Source: CAVXSP01 sp963764505 | Lineage (GTDB): Bacteria; Acidobacteriota; Vicinamibacteria; Vicinamibacterales; SCN-69-37 | NCBI GenBank assembly: GCA_963764505.1 | Contig: CAVXSP010000001.1 | Location: 1,054,001-1,118,000, forward strand | Length of the DNA stretch: 64,000 bases | Direction: 5' to 3' | Shown here: piece after piece, positions 31,594 to 39,670 of the stretch | Numbering within the stretch: position 1 is the stretch's first letter | How the letters are laid out: each line of letters opens with the position of its first letter | Position numbers and translations under genes: made by a program | Notes under the pieces: generated by a model | Database searches by the model: none | What the model saw: the letters and a program-made list of their open reading frames with translations, nothing else | What the model was told of the DNA's origin: nothing

Positions 31594-32322
31594 TTGGCTC
31601 TGCCCGCCGCGATCTTCTTCGACGTCGATTTCACGCTGATTCAGCCGGGCCCGAGGTTCCAGGGCTCCGGCTATTGCGAGACCTGCGCGAAGCACGGCGT
31701 GACCGTCGATCCGGCCCGATTCGAGGCGGCCGTCGCCGGCGCGGCGCCGCTGTTGCGATCGGAGGACCACAGCCACGACGGCCGGATCTTCGAAACCTAC
31801 ACGCGCCGGATCATCGAGTTGATGGCTGCCAGCGCGGAGGCCGAGGCCGCCGGCTCCGGTGCGCCGGCCGCATCGGGTCTCGAGCGCGCCGCGCGCGAGA
31901 TCTTCCTGGCCTGGACGGACCACCGGCATTTCACGCTCTATCCAGAAGTCCCGGCGGTGCTCCGACAGCTGCACGCGCTCGGAATCCGGGTCGGCCTGAT
32001 CTCGAACACCGACCGCTGCCTCGAGTCGTTCGAGTCGCATTTCGAGCTGACGGGCCTCATTGGCGTCGCCGTCTCCTCCTCGGATCACGGCTTCATGAAG
32101 CCGCACCCGAGCATCTTCCGCGCGGCGCTGGAGCGGATGGGCGTCGTCGCGAGCGACGCCGTCATGGTCGGCGACAGCCTCATGCACGACGTGCAGGGCG
32201 CACTCGACGTCGGGATGCGCGGCGTGCTCCTGGCGCGCGGCGGGATGCCCGCGCCGGCCGCCGCCGGCGTCCCCGTGATTCGATCCCTCGACGAGCTCCT
32301 CGGGCTGCTCCGCCGGAGCTGA
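31594..32322 (+). CDS. HAD-superfamily hydrolase
   Basis: 242 aa from TTG 31594 (MALPAAIFFDVDFTL); another TTG nine bases upstream is possible. HAD motifs in order: nucleophile region FFDVDFTLI, motif II VGLISNT, motif III Lys in KPHPSIF, motif IV MVGDSLMHDVQGAL. A helical C1-type cap lies between about residues 20 and 100. The substrate is probably a small phosphorylated metabolite and cannot be named. It is divergent from ileS across a compact promoter region. Confidence 0.85.
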   Translation: MALPAAIFFDVDFTLIQPGPRFQGSGYCETCAKHGVTVDPARFEAAVAGAAPLLRSEDHSHDGRIFETYTRRIIELMAASAEAEAAGSGAPAASGLERAAREIFLAWTDHRHFTLYPEVPAVLRQLHALGIRVGLISNTDRCLESFESHFELTGLIGVAVSSSDHGFMKPHPSIFRAALERMGVVASDAVMVGDSLMHDVQGALDVGMRGVLLARGGMPAPAAAGVPVIRSLDELLGLLRRS

Positions 32323-32340
32323 CGCGTGGGCCGCTGCGGC

Positions 32341-32682
32341 CTAGCCGGGCGGCCAACCCAGCCTCCGTCCGCCGAGCACGTGCAGGTGGATGTGGAACAC
32401 CGCCTGGCCGGCGTCGCCGCCGCAGTTGAACACGGTCCGGTATCCGGAGTGCGCGTAGCCCCGCTCGGCCGCCAGGGCGGCCCCCCGGCGCGTCAGCTCG
32501 CCGACCAGCGCATCGTGATCGGGCGACAGGCTGTTCAGGGTTTCGATGTGCTCGCGCGGCACGACCAGGATGTGCATCGGCGCCTGCGGATTGACGTCCT
32601 CGAACGCCACGACGCGCTCGTTCTCGTAGACCTTGGCGGCGGGCACCTCGCCCGCGATGATGCGGCAGAAGAGACAGGCCAT
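32341..32682 (-). CDS. HIT-family (histidine triad) nucleotide-binding protein
   Basis: 113 aa. MACLFCRIIAGEVPAAKVYE, MHILVVPREHIETL and the histidine triad HIHLHVLGGRRLGWPPG at the C-terminus identify an HinT-like protein, which hydrolyses AMP-lysine or other nucleoside phosphoramidates. ATG 32682 is preferred over ATG 32688, because a TAGACT hexamer ends 6 bases before it. It lies 9 bases downstream of the prmC stop. Confidence 0.92.
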   Translation of the reverse strand: MACLFCRIIAGEVPAAKVYENERVVAFEDVNPQAPMHILVVPREHIETLNSLSPDHDALVGELTRRGAALAAERGYAHSGYRTVFNCGGDAGQAVFHIHLHVLGGRRLGWPPG

Positions 32683-32688
32683 CGGCAT

Positions 32689-32694
32689 AGTCTA
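32689..32694 (-). promoter_or_regulatory. TAGACT -10 box, leaderless start of the HIT gene
   Basis: TAGACT ends 6 bases before ATG 32682 on the minus strand, and there is no Shine-Dalgarno. Confidence 0.5.
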
Positions 32695-33570
32695 CGTCCG
32701 CCGTTTCGCGACGACGACTCTCGGGATGCCCTGAAGATCGGGCGTGACGTGATCGATCGCGAGTGCCGAGCCGCCAATCAGGCTCCGGACCCGCGCCTCC
32801 TGGCCCCGGCCGATCTCGAACACGAGCCAGCCGGCTGACGCGAGCGAACGGGCCGCGAGCGGCACCAGCTGCCGGACGACATCCAGTCCATCGGCACCCC
32901 CGAACAGAGCCCCCTCCGGTTCGTACCCGATGACCTCGCGCGGCAGGGATGCGCGGTCGCTCTCCGGGACGTACGGCAGGTTCGCGACGATCAGATCGAA
33001 CGGTCCCATCGCGCCGCCCAGGTAGGCGCCGTGACGGAACTCCACCCGGCCGAGTGCCCGGAGGCGCTCGGCGTTCGCCTTGGCGACCTCGAGCGCCGCG
33101 GCGGAGACGTCGGTGGCCAGGACGCGCGCGAGCGGACATTCGAGGGCGAGGGTCACCGCCAGACAGCCGCTGCCGGTGCCGACGTCCGCGACGAGGGGGC
33201 GCCCGCCCGATTCGGGCGCGGGTGGCCTCGCCAGGCCGCGCAGGGCCTGCTCGACGACGAGCTCGGTCTCGGGGCGCGGAATCAGGACGTCGCGCGTGAC
33301 CGCGAAGCGTCGTCCATAGAACTCCCGCTCGCCCGTGAGGTACGCGATCGGCTCCCGTGCGGCCCGGCGGGAGACGAGGGACGCGAGCCGATCCGCGAAG
33401 CCGGCGGGCGCGCGTTCATCGCGGCGCACCAGCCATTCGGCTGCCGTCCAGTCCAGCGCGAAGCGGGCCAGCAGCGCGGCGTCGCGCGCCGCTTCCTCCG
33501 CCGAAAGGCCGGCGTGCACGAGCTTTTCGCGGGCGCGCGCCACGGCCGCCGCCAGCGACGGCGCGCTCAT
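32692..33570 (-). CDS. prmC: release factor glutamine methyltransferase
   Basis: 292 aa. An N-terminal helical domain is followed by the SAM-binding fold VADVGTGSGCLAVTLALE and the catalytic NPPY-type motif, here NLPYVPESD. The usual N-P-P-Y is N-L-P-Y in this protein, a modest change that keeps the Asn and Tyr. PrmC methylates the Gln of the GGQ motif in release factors. The ATG overlaps the prfA stop (ATGA), the conserved prfA-prmC arrangement. Confidence 0.93.
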   Translation of the reverse strand: MSAPSLAAAVARAREKLVHAGLSAEEAARDAALLARFALDWTAAEWLVRRDERAPAGFADRLASLVSRRAAREPIAYLTGEREFYGRRFAVTRDVLIPRPETELVVEQALRGLARPPAPESGGRPLVADVGTGSGCLAVTLALECPLARVLATDVSAAALEVAKANAERLRALGRVEFRHGAYLGGAMGPFDLIVANLPYVPESDRASLPREVIGYEPEGALFGGADGLDVVRQLVPLAARSLASAGWLVFEIGRGQEARVRSLIGGSALAIDHVTPDLQGIPRVVVAKRRT

Positions 33571-34671
33571 GGCTGCGTGGCGGCCGTCTCCGATTCCGTG
33601 GCCTGCTTCAGCTGTTCGGCTTGCGTGTGAGCGACCATCTGGTCGATGAGCGGGTCGAGCTCCCCTTCCAGGGCGTCCTGGAGCCGGTGCATCGTGAAGT
33701 TCACGCGGTGATCCGTGATCCGGTTCTCCTTGAAGTTGTACGTGCGGATCTTCTCGGACCGCTCGCCCGTGCCGACCTGCCCGCGCCGTTCCTTCGCGAT
33801 CGCTTCCTGCTGCCGGCGCAGCTCCATTTCGTACAGCCGCGACCGCAGCACCTTCATCGCCTTCTGGCGGTTCTTGATCTGCGACTTCTCGTCCTGCTGC
33901 GACACGACCACGCCGGTCGGGATGTGGGTGACGCGCACCGCCGAGTAGGTCGTGTTCACGCTCTGACCGCCGGGGCCGCTCGAGCAGAACGTATCGATCC
34001 GCAGATCCTTCGGGTCGATCTGCACGTCGACCTCCTCCGCTTCGGGCAGCACCGCGACGGTGGCGGTGGAGGTGTGGATACGTCCGCTGGCCTCGGTCCG
34101 TGGCACGCGCTGCACGCGGTGCACGCCGCTCTCGTGTTTGAATCGTCCGTACACGCCCCGCCCTTCGACCTCCGCGACGACTTCCTTCAGCCCGCCGACA
34201 CCCGTCTCGTGGCTGGAGAGCAGCTCGACCTTCCAGCCACGACGCTCGGCGTACCGTCGAGTACATGCGGAACAGATCCGCCGCGAAGAGGGCGGCCTCG
34301 TCGCCGCCCGTCCCGGCGCGGATTTCGAGCAGGATGTTGCGGTCGTCGTTCGGATCCTTCGGGACGAGCAGCACGCGGACGTCCGCTTCGATGCGCGCGA
34401 TCTCCGCGTCGAGCGCGTCGATCTCCTCCTGGGCCAGCGCCCGCAGATCGGCGTCCGCGGAGGCGACGACCTCCTGCGCCTCGGCCAACTGCGTCTGCGT
34501 CCGTTCGTACTGGCGGTAGCGCTCGACGAGCGGCTCGAGCTCGGCCAGGGCGCGGGCGTGCGTGCGGTAGCTGGACGAATCGGCCTGCACGGCGGGATCG
34601 CCGAGCCGTCGCGTGAGGTCTTCGTACTGCGCCGCGGTCGCGCGCAGCTTCTCGACGATCTGCGGAGTCAT
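33567..34671 (-). CDS. prfA: peptide chain release factor 1 (broken by a 1-base insertion)
   Basis: Recognises UAA/UAG and releases the peptide. Starts MTPQIVEKLRATAAQ with GAGG 6 bases before ATG 34671; ATG 34677 overlaps the moaD stop and is an alternative. The frame breaks after FRMYS: at 34251-34255 the plus strand reads GTACC, and removing one base restores ...STYAERRGWKVEL and the rest of the protein. The corrected length is 367 aa. The catalytic GGQ lies in SSGPGGQSVNTTYSAVR. Neighbours are prmC downstream and moaD upstream. Confidence 0.93.
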
Positions 34672-34673
34672 GG

Positions 34674-34976
34674 TCATCCTCGCCGGGATCGGCGCCCGGC
34701 CGCCCGGCCTGCCCTCTTGCCGTTCGCACCGCCCGAGACCGGGGGCAGGAACGCGACCTCGTCCCCTTCGCGCACCGGCGCGGCCGGCTTGGCGAAATCG
34801 GCGTTCACGGCGCAGCTCACCGTCGCGCCGAACGGCTCGAGGCCGGGGTACTGCGCGACGAGCGCGTCCCAGACATCCGCCACGGCCGCGCCGGGCCGGA
34901 CGGTGCAGGTGCATTCGGAGACGCCGGCCGTCTCGCGGAGCCTGGCGAACAGTCGCACGTTCACGTTCACGCGCAT
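34674..34976 (-). CDS. moaD: MoaD/ThiS-family molybdopterin synthase small subunit with C-terminal extension
   Basis: 100 aa beta-grasp protein: MRVNVNVRLFARLRETAGV, then EGDEVAFLPPVSGG. MoaD normally ends in the Gly-Gly that becomes a thiocarboxylate and donates sulfur. Here the Gly82-Gly83 is followed by 17 more residues rich in Arg, Gly and Ala. None of the three frames offers a stop straight after the GG, so a simple frameshift does not remove the tail. It overlaps moaE by 10 bases, and its stop overlaps a possible prfA ATG. Trimming by a protease would be needed for activity if the extension is real. Confidence 0.85.
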   Translation of the reverse strand: MRVNVNVRLFARLRETAGVSECTCTVRPGAAVADVWDALVAQYPGLEPFGATVSCAVNADFAKPAAPVREGDEVAFLPPVSGGANGKRAGRAAGRRSRRG

Positions 34977-35461
34977 GCCCGTGCCAGCGCCTGACGCCGG
35001 GCCTCGAGGTCCGTCGGGTCGGCCGGCGCCCCTTCCACCCAGGCGCTGCCATCGTCGAAGAACTCGTGCTTCCAGATCGGCGCGATCTGCTTGACACGCT
35101 CGATCGCATAGCGGCACGCCTGGAACGCCTCGTTGCGGTGGGCCGCCGCGACGGCCACCGCGACGCTGGCCTCGCCAATCGTCAGGCGCCCGACCCGGTG
35201 CCGCAGGCCGAGGTGCCCCGCCGGCCACTCGGCCCGGGTCTCCGCGTCAATCTGCTCGAACACCCGGACCGCGAGGCGGTCGAACGCCTCGTACTCCAGA
35301 TAGCGGACGCGGCGGCCCTGATGTTGTGCGCGGACGATCCCGAGAAACGACACGATCGCTCCGCATCCCTCGCCGACCCCGCGGGCCAGCGCTTCGATGT
35401 CGGCAGAGAGCGCGTCGATCGACAGCGGCTCCCGCACGATGGCCAGTCGCGGCAGTGACAT
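34967..35461 (-). CDS. moaE: molybdopterin synthase catalytic (large) subunit
   Basis: 164 aa, MSLPRLAIVREPLSIDAL start. Family blocks: GAIVSFLGIVRAQHQGRRV, LEYEAFDRLA, HRVGRLTIGEASVAVAVAA with HRNEAF, and the catalytic Lys region VKQIAPIWKHEFFDDGSAWV. Together with MoaD it converts precursor Z (cPMP) to molybdopterin. No other moa/moe genes are in the window. A TATACT hexamer 7 bases before the ATG suggests a leaderless transcript that continues through moaD into prfA. Confidence 0.95.
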   Translation of the reverse strand: MSLPRLAIVREPLSIDALSADIEALARGVGEGCGAIVSFLGIVRAQHQGRRVRYLEYEAFDRLAVRVFEQIDAETRAEWPAGHLGLRHRVGRLTIGEASVAVAVAAAHRNEAFQACRYAIERVKQIAPIWKHEFFDDGSAWVEGAPADPTDLEARRQALARACA

Positions 35462-35468
35462 CTTCCCA

Positions 35469-35474
35469 AGTATA
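35469..35474 (-). promoter_or_regulatory. TATACT -10 box, leaderless start of moaE
   Basis: TATACT on the minus strand ends 7 bases before ATG 35461, and the gap has no Shine-Dalgarno. Confidence 0.55.
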
Positions 35475-35514
35475 GAAGGAGCGGCCGACTCCGACACCCG
35501 CGGTCGCTCACGGT

Positions 35515-36297
35515 TCAGCAGTGCCCGAGCGGCCCGCGACCGTGGCCGAGGCCGGGCGCGCGCCGGATGGCGTCCGCCACGTACGCCTTTGCGGCGCGCG
35601 CGGCGGGCACGAGCGCGTCGCCCCGAGCCAGACGGGCCGCGATCGCCGCCGAGAACGTGCAGCCGGTGCCATGCGTGTGCCGGCTCTCGATCCGCTCTCC
35701 TGGCAGCTCCGTGAAATCGCCGGCCGCGTAGAGAAGGTCGGTCGCCGGTCCGTCCAGGTGGCCGCCCGTGATCACGACGGCACGGGCCCCCATGGCGACG
35801 ATGTGTCTGGCCGCCCGGCGGGCCTGTTCGAGGTCGCGGACCGGGAAGCCCACGAGCGCCTCCGCTTCGAAGGCATTCGGCGTGACCACGGTAGCGAGCC
35901 GAAGGAGGCGCGCACGGAGCGCCTCCAGGCCACGGTCGTCGAGCAGGCGCGTGCCGGACGTCGACGCCAGGACCGGATCCAGCACGACGTTCGGCAGACC
36001 GTGCCGCGCGATCGCGTCCGCGACGGCCTCGACGATGCAAGAGCCTGCCAGCATGCCGATCTTCGTGGCGCTGATCCGGAAGTCGGCCGCGACGGCGTCA
36101 ATCTGCGCGGCGACGATGTCGGCCGAAACCGGCGCGATGCGGTCGACGCGCTGCGTGTTCTGGGCCGTGACCGCCGTGACGGCCGACAGACCGAAGACGC
36201 CGTGCGCGAGGAACGTCTTCAGGTCCGCCTGGATGCCCGCGCCGCCGCTCGAATCGCTACCGGCAATCGTCAGCGCGACCGGAGGGGGCGGATTCAC
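35515..36297 (-). CDS. thiD: hydroxymethylpyrimidine/phosphomethylpyrimidine kinase
   Basis: 260 aa ribokinase-fold enzyme phosphorylating HMP and HMP-P in thiamine biosynthesis. ALTIAGSDSSGGAGIQADLKTF at the N-terminus, VVLDPVLASTSG, TPNAFEAEAL, and the anion-hole/catalytic Asp segment HTHGTGCTFSAAIAA are all conserved. The GTG start at 36297 has GAGGTG 6 bases upstream. No TPP riboswitch was recognised in the short gap before it. It is divergent from bioY. Confidence 0.93.
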   Translation of the reverse strand: MNPPPPVALTIAGSDSSGGAGIQADLKTFLAHGVFGLSAVTAVTAQNTQRVDRIAPVSADIVAAQIDAVAADFRISATKIGMLAGSCIVEAVADAIARHGLPNVVLDPVLASTSGTRLLDDRGLEALRARLLRLATVVTPNAFEAEALVGFPVRDLEQARRAARHIVAMGARAVVITGGHLDGPATDLLYAAGDFTELPGERIESRHTHGTGCTFSAAIAARLARGDALVPAARAAKAYVADAIRRAPGLGHGRGPLGHC

Positions 36298-36367
36298 CGC
36301 GGCACCTCGGGACCGATCGCGGCCGGGGGCCGAAACGGCGGCGCTTCGTGGTCCGGCGCGATCACGC

Positions 36368-36373
36368 TAGAAT
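36368..36373 (+). promoter_or_regulatory. TAGAAT -10 box, leaderless start of bioY
   Basis: TAGAAT ends 8 bases before ATG 36382 with no Shine-Dalgarno between. Confidence 0.5.
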
Positions 36374-36381
36374 CTTCACAC

Positions 36382-36972
36382 ATGCAGGCTTCCGGATCCC
36401 TTCTCGAGGTCTCGATTCGGCAGTCCGGACTGGCGCCGGTCATCAAGGGCGCGGCCGTGACGCTCGCAGTCGTGCTGACGGCCGCGGCCGCACAGGTGGC
36501 GGTGCCGCTGCCGTTCACCCCCGTGCCGCTGGTGCTGACGCCGCTGGCCGTGCTCGTTTCGAGCGCGGCTCTGGGGGCGCGGCTCGGCGCGGCCGCGCAG
36601 ATCGGTTATCTGGCCGCTGGCGCGCTCGGGCTCCCGGTGTTCGCCGCCTCTCCGGAGCTGCCTGCCGGAGTGCTGCGGCTGGTCGGCCCGACGGGCGGCT
36701 ACCTGATGGCCTATCCCATCGCGGCGTTCGTGACGGGGCTGCTCGCCGAGCGAGGGTGGGACCGCCGCTACTGGACTTCGTTCGCGGCCATGCTCGCCGG
36801 ACTCGCGGTGATCTTCGCGGGCGGGGTCTCGTGGCTCGCCCTGACCGTCACGCACTCGGTGCCAGCCGCGCTCACGGCCGGACTGCAGTGGTTCATCGCG
36901 CTCGACGTGCTGAAGCTCGTCGCCGGCGCACTGATCCTGCCGCGGGCGTGGAAGTTGTTCGGGCGGTCCTGA
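36382..36972 (+). CDS. bioY: biotin transporter BioY (ECF S-component)
   Basis: 196 aa, about six transmembrane helices. The BioY signatures are VPLPFTPVPLVLTPLAVL, GLPVFAA, RLVGPTGGYLMAYPIAAFVTG and WFIALDVLKLVAGALI near the C-terminus. BioY binds biotin with high affinity and either works alone or with an energy-coupling EcfAT module; none is encoded here. No biotin-operon operator is recognisable in the promoter. It is convergent with the methyltransferase gene, 17 bases apart. Confidence 0.92.
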   Translation: MQASGSLLEVSIRQSGLAPVIKGAAVTLAVVLTAAAAQVAVPLPFTPVPLVLTPLAVLVSSAALGARLGAAAQIGYLAAGALGLPVFAASPELPAGVLRLVGPTGGYLMAYPIAAFVTGLLAERGWDRRYWTSFAAMLAGLAVIFAGGVSWLALTVTHSVPAALTAGLQWFIALDVLKLVAGALILPRAWKLFGRS

Positions 36973-36989
36973 TCGGGCCGCACGCCGGC

Positions 36990-37700
36990 TCAGCGTTCCT
37001 CCGGCGCGCTCCGTCTTCCGAACACCAGCAGATACTGATACCGCAGGAATCGCTCGTGGCTGCGCAGCTCGAGGCCGGCGCTGGCCGCGTCCCGGACGAT
37101 CACCTCCGGATCGATCCGATCGGCGAGATCCGGCCCGGGGCCGCCGGCGCCGTCCTTGTTGTAGTCCACGATTCCCAGCCGCCCGTTCGGCGCCAGTGAT
37201 TTCGCGATGTTGCGCAGGATCGACACCGGATCCTTGAGGAACAGGTAGATGTCGACCATGAGCACGGCGTTCAGTCCGGACGGCAGGTGCGGGTCCAGCT
37301 GCGTGCCCAGCTCCGTCTGGACGTTCTCGAGGCCCTCGCGCTCGGCGGCGTTCTTGATGGACTCGAGCATGAGCGGATTGATGTCTTCCGCGTACACGCG
37401 CCCGTTCGGGCCCACGCGCCGCGCCAGCCGGATCGTGAACCACCCGCTGCCGGCGCCCACGTCGGCGACCCGGTTCCCGTCGTAGATCCCCAGGGCGTCC
37501 ATGATCCGGTCCGGCTGCTGCCACTCGTCGCGGTCCGGCGGCGCGAGCTGGCCGAGATCCTCTGGGTGGAACTCTCGGCTGCCCTGCCGCTCCGGCTGCT
37601 GCGCGGCGACGCGCGGCGCGATCGACGCCGCGAGAACGGCGGCGAGGGCGAGCGCTGCGCGCCGAGGCCTACGAGCCGAAGATTCGCGTGCGAACGACAT
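36990..37700 (-). CDS. exported class I SAM-dependent methyltransferase
   Basis: 236 aa. The N-terminus MSFARESSARRPRRAALALA...VAAQQPERQ is a signal peptide with a likely cleavage at VAA-QQ. The rest is a Rossmann methyltransferase: IYDGNRVADVGAGSGWFTIRLA (motif I), VYAEDINPLML, VLMVDIYLFLKDP, GRLGIVDYNKDG. It overlaps the end of pgi by 32 bases. SAM is thought to be cytosolic, so an exported enzyme is puzzling; an uncleaved membrane anchor facing the cytosol is an alternative. The substrate is unknown. Confidence 0.8.
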   Translation of the reverse strand: MSFARESSARRPRRAALALAAVLAASIAPRVAAQQPERQGSREFHPEDLGQLAPPDRDEWQQPDRIMDALGIYDGNRVADVGAGSGWFTIRLARRVGPNGRVYAEDINPLMLESIKNAAEREGLENVQTELGTQLDPHLPSGLNAVLMVDIYLFLKDPVSILRNIAKSLAPNGRLGIVDYNKDGAGGPGPDLADRIDPEVIVRDAASAGLELRSHERFLRYQYLLVFGRRSAPEER

Positions 37701-39300
37701 GTTCGATGATCGCCTCGATATCGCTCGACGGGTGCTCCACGTGGACGTGCACGACACGCCGTTCGGCACGGACGAGCGCGTTGAAGTCGCCGAGCGCCTG
37801 CGCCTGCTTCAGGACGCTGAACGACAGGTCCGTTCCGGGCACCGCCGTCGTCGTGGCGTCCGGCGCCGTCAGCAGCAGGAACGCGCCGGTGTTCGTTCCG
37901 CCCTTATGATACTGCCCGGTCGAATGGAGGTATCGTGGGCCGATGCCGTAGGTGGTGGCAATCCGTCTCTCGCGCCGGATCCGCTGCCGCACGGCATCGA
38001 CGGCGGCCCGCCGTGCGGGGTCGGCCGGCAGGTAGTCGAGAATCGCGAGGTACTCGGCGGCTGCCGCGTGGCCGGTATCGGGGGGGCGGTGCTCCCGCAC
38101 CAGGCAGCCGATCAGGCCGGCCGCGGGCTTGAGCGGCGGGTCGACCCGAAGGGCGCCCGTCGTGCGCAGCCCGTCGAGAAGCTCTCGCGTGGCCTCCTTC
38201 GCGGCCTTGACGTTGGGCTCGTCGAACGGATTGATCCCCAGCGCCCCTCCCGCGACCGCGGTGGCGAACTCCCAGCGGAAGAACTCCGCGCCCAGGCCTT
38301 CCGCGCGTACGCGAAAGACCGGGTGACCGGCGGCAGCGAGCCGGTCGGCGAGCTTCGTCAGGTCCGTCGCGGCCTCGTCGTGCTCGACCAGCACGAACGC
38401 GCGGTCGGATCCGTACGCGTCCACCTCGCCGATCGGCTCGTCGACGACGGGCAGAATCCCGCGTTTCTCCTTGCCCGTGCTCTCGGCAATCAACTGCTCG
38501 ATCCAGGCGCCGAGCGGCGCCAGCGCCGCCGGCAGCAGGATCGTGAGCTTGTCGCGGCCGGCGTTCGCCTGTTCCGCCATGAACGCGCCGAGCGCGAGCC
38601 CCGGGTTCGACTCCGCGTCGGCGGTGGAGCGCCTGGCCATGGCGCGAGCCGCCGCGAGCAGCGCATCGAGGTCGACACCGAGCAGCACGGCCGGCACGAG
38701 CCCGAACAACGACAGGGCCGAGTAGCGGCCGCCGATGTCGGGCGGGTTCACGAACGTCCGCCGATAGCCGCGCTCGCGCGCGTGCGTCAGCAATGGAGTG
38801 CCGGGGTCGGTGATCGCCGCGAACTGCCGGCCGGCCGCGTCCCCGAGGCGCTTCGCCGCGAGGAAGCCGAAATATCGCTCGAGCGACGTGGCTTCGATGG
38901 TCGTGCCGCTCTTGCTCGCGACGACGAACAGCGTGGTGGCGGGCACCAGGCCGGCCGCCGTCTCGTCGATCGCGCGTTCGTCCGTGGTGTCGAGCACGGA
39001 CAGCGTTGCGCCCCCCGCGCCGGGCGGGGCCGTCTCGCGCAGCACCTCGGCGCACAGGCTGCTGCCGCCCATGCCGAGCACGTGGGCGCTGTGTACGCCG
39101 TCCGCACTGAGTTCCTCTGCGAACGTCCGCAGCGCCGCGGTCTCCGGTGCCATCCCGTCCGGGACGTCGAGCCAGCCCAGTCGGGTGTGGATCGCCGTTC
39201 GCACGCCCGCGTCGGGCGAGCCGCCGGCGAACACGGTCGCGTCGCGCTGCCAGATGCGGGACGCGGTCCGCTGATCGATCAGCCGCCGCAGAAGGGACAT
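37669..39300 (-). CDS. pgi: glucose-6-phosphate isomerase, of the type found in transaldolase-Pgi fusions
   Basis: 543 aa. MSLLRRLIDQRTASRIWQRD and AIHTRLGWLDVPD match the Pgi half of the bifunctional transaldolase/Pgi proteins more than classic Pgi. SIS-type phosphosugar binding is seen in HVLGMGGSSLCAEVL and FVVASKSGTTIEA, with VNPPDIGGRYSALSLFG and ALGINPFDEPNV further on. The C-terminal HSTGQYHKGGTNTG and LSFSVLKQAQALGD are typical of this group. No transaldolase gene is upstream; the next gene is divergent erpA. It interconverts glucose-6-P and fructose-6-P. Confidence 0.92.
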   Translation of the reverse strand: MSLLRRLIDQRTASRIWQRDATVFAGGSPDAGVRTAIHTRLGWLDVPDGMAPETAALRTFAEELSADGVHSAHVLGMGGSSLCAEVLRETAPPGAGGATLSVLDTTDERAIDETAAGLVPATTLFVVASKSGTTIEATSLERYFGFLAAKRLGDAAGRQFAAITDPGTPLLTHARERGYRRTFVNPPDIGGRYSALSLFGLVPAVLLGVDLDALLAAARAMARRSTADAESNPGLALGAFMAEQANAGRDKLTILLPAALAPLGAWIEQLIAESTGKEKRGILPVVDEPIGEVDAYGSDRAFVLVEHDEAATDLTKLADRLAAAGHPVFRVRAEGLGAEFFRWEFATAVAGGALGINPFDEPNVKAAKEATRELLDGLRTTGALRVDPPLKPAAGLIGCLVREHRPPDTGHAAAAEYLAILDYLPADPARRAAVDAVRQRIRRERRIATTYGIGPRYLHSTGQYHKGGTNTGAFLLLTAPDATTTAVPGTDLSFSVLKQAQALGDFNALVRAERRVVHVHVEHPSSDIEAIIEHVVRTRIFGS

Positions 39301-39303
39301 GGG

Positions 39304-39309
39304 TATAAT
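39304..39309 (+). promoter_or_regulatory. TATAAT -10 box, leaderless start of erpA
   Basis: A perfect TATAAT ends 6 bases before ATG 39316. The interval to the divergent pgi ATG (39300) is only 15 bases, so the erpA promoter must overlap the pgi coding region. Confidence 0.65.
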
Positions 39310-39315
39310 TAATAC

Positions 39316-39645
39316 ATGATTAACGTCACTGAGACGGCTGCGGACAAGATTCAGGAGCTTCTCGCCGAGGAGAACAAGGCCGGCGCGGCGCTTCGCGTGT
39401 TCGTGCAGGGCGGCGGCTGCTCCGGCTTTCAGTACGGCCTCATGATCGACGAAGGCGAGAGCGATCAGGAGGCGGATCAGGTGTTCGAAGTGAACGGCGT
39501 CCGGCTGTTCGTCGATCCGATCAGCATCCGGTATCTGAAGGGCGCCGAGGTCGACTTCGTCGACAACCAGATGGGCGGTGGATTCACGATCAAGAATCCG
39601 AACGCCAAGTCCACCTGCGGGTGTGGGTCGTCGTTCAGCGCCTAG
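39316..39645 (+). CDS. erpA: A-type iron-sulfur carrier protein (ErpA/IscA family)
   Basis: 109 aa. MINVTETAADKIQELL, LRVFVQGGGCSGFQYGL with the first Fe-S cysteine, and the C-terminal CGCGSSFSA with the other two. Carries [4Fe-4S]/[2Fe-2S] clusters from the assembly scaffold to apoproteins. ErpA, IscA and HesB cannot be told apart from sequence alone. It is followed after 25 bases by the Fur-ferritin fusion, which suggests co-transcription and a shared response to iron or oxidants. Confidence 0.93.
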   Translation: MINVTETAADKIQELLAEENKAGAALRVFVQGGGCSGFQYGLMIDEGESDQEADQVFEVNGVRLFVDPISIRYLKGAEVDFVDNQMGGGFTIKNPNAKSTCGCGSSFSA

Positions 39646-39670
39646 CGGTCGATCCCCCAGTCCCCTGACA

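Noticed and set aside
35515..36382. TPP riboswitch before thiD or a BirA-type operator before bioY
   Set aside because: The divergent gap is only about 85 bases and contains neither the TPP-box consensus nor a biotin operator palindrome.
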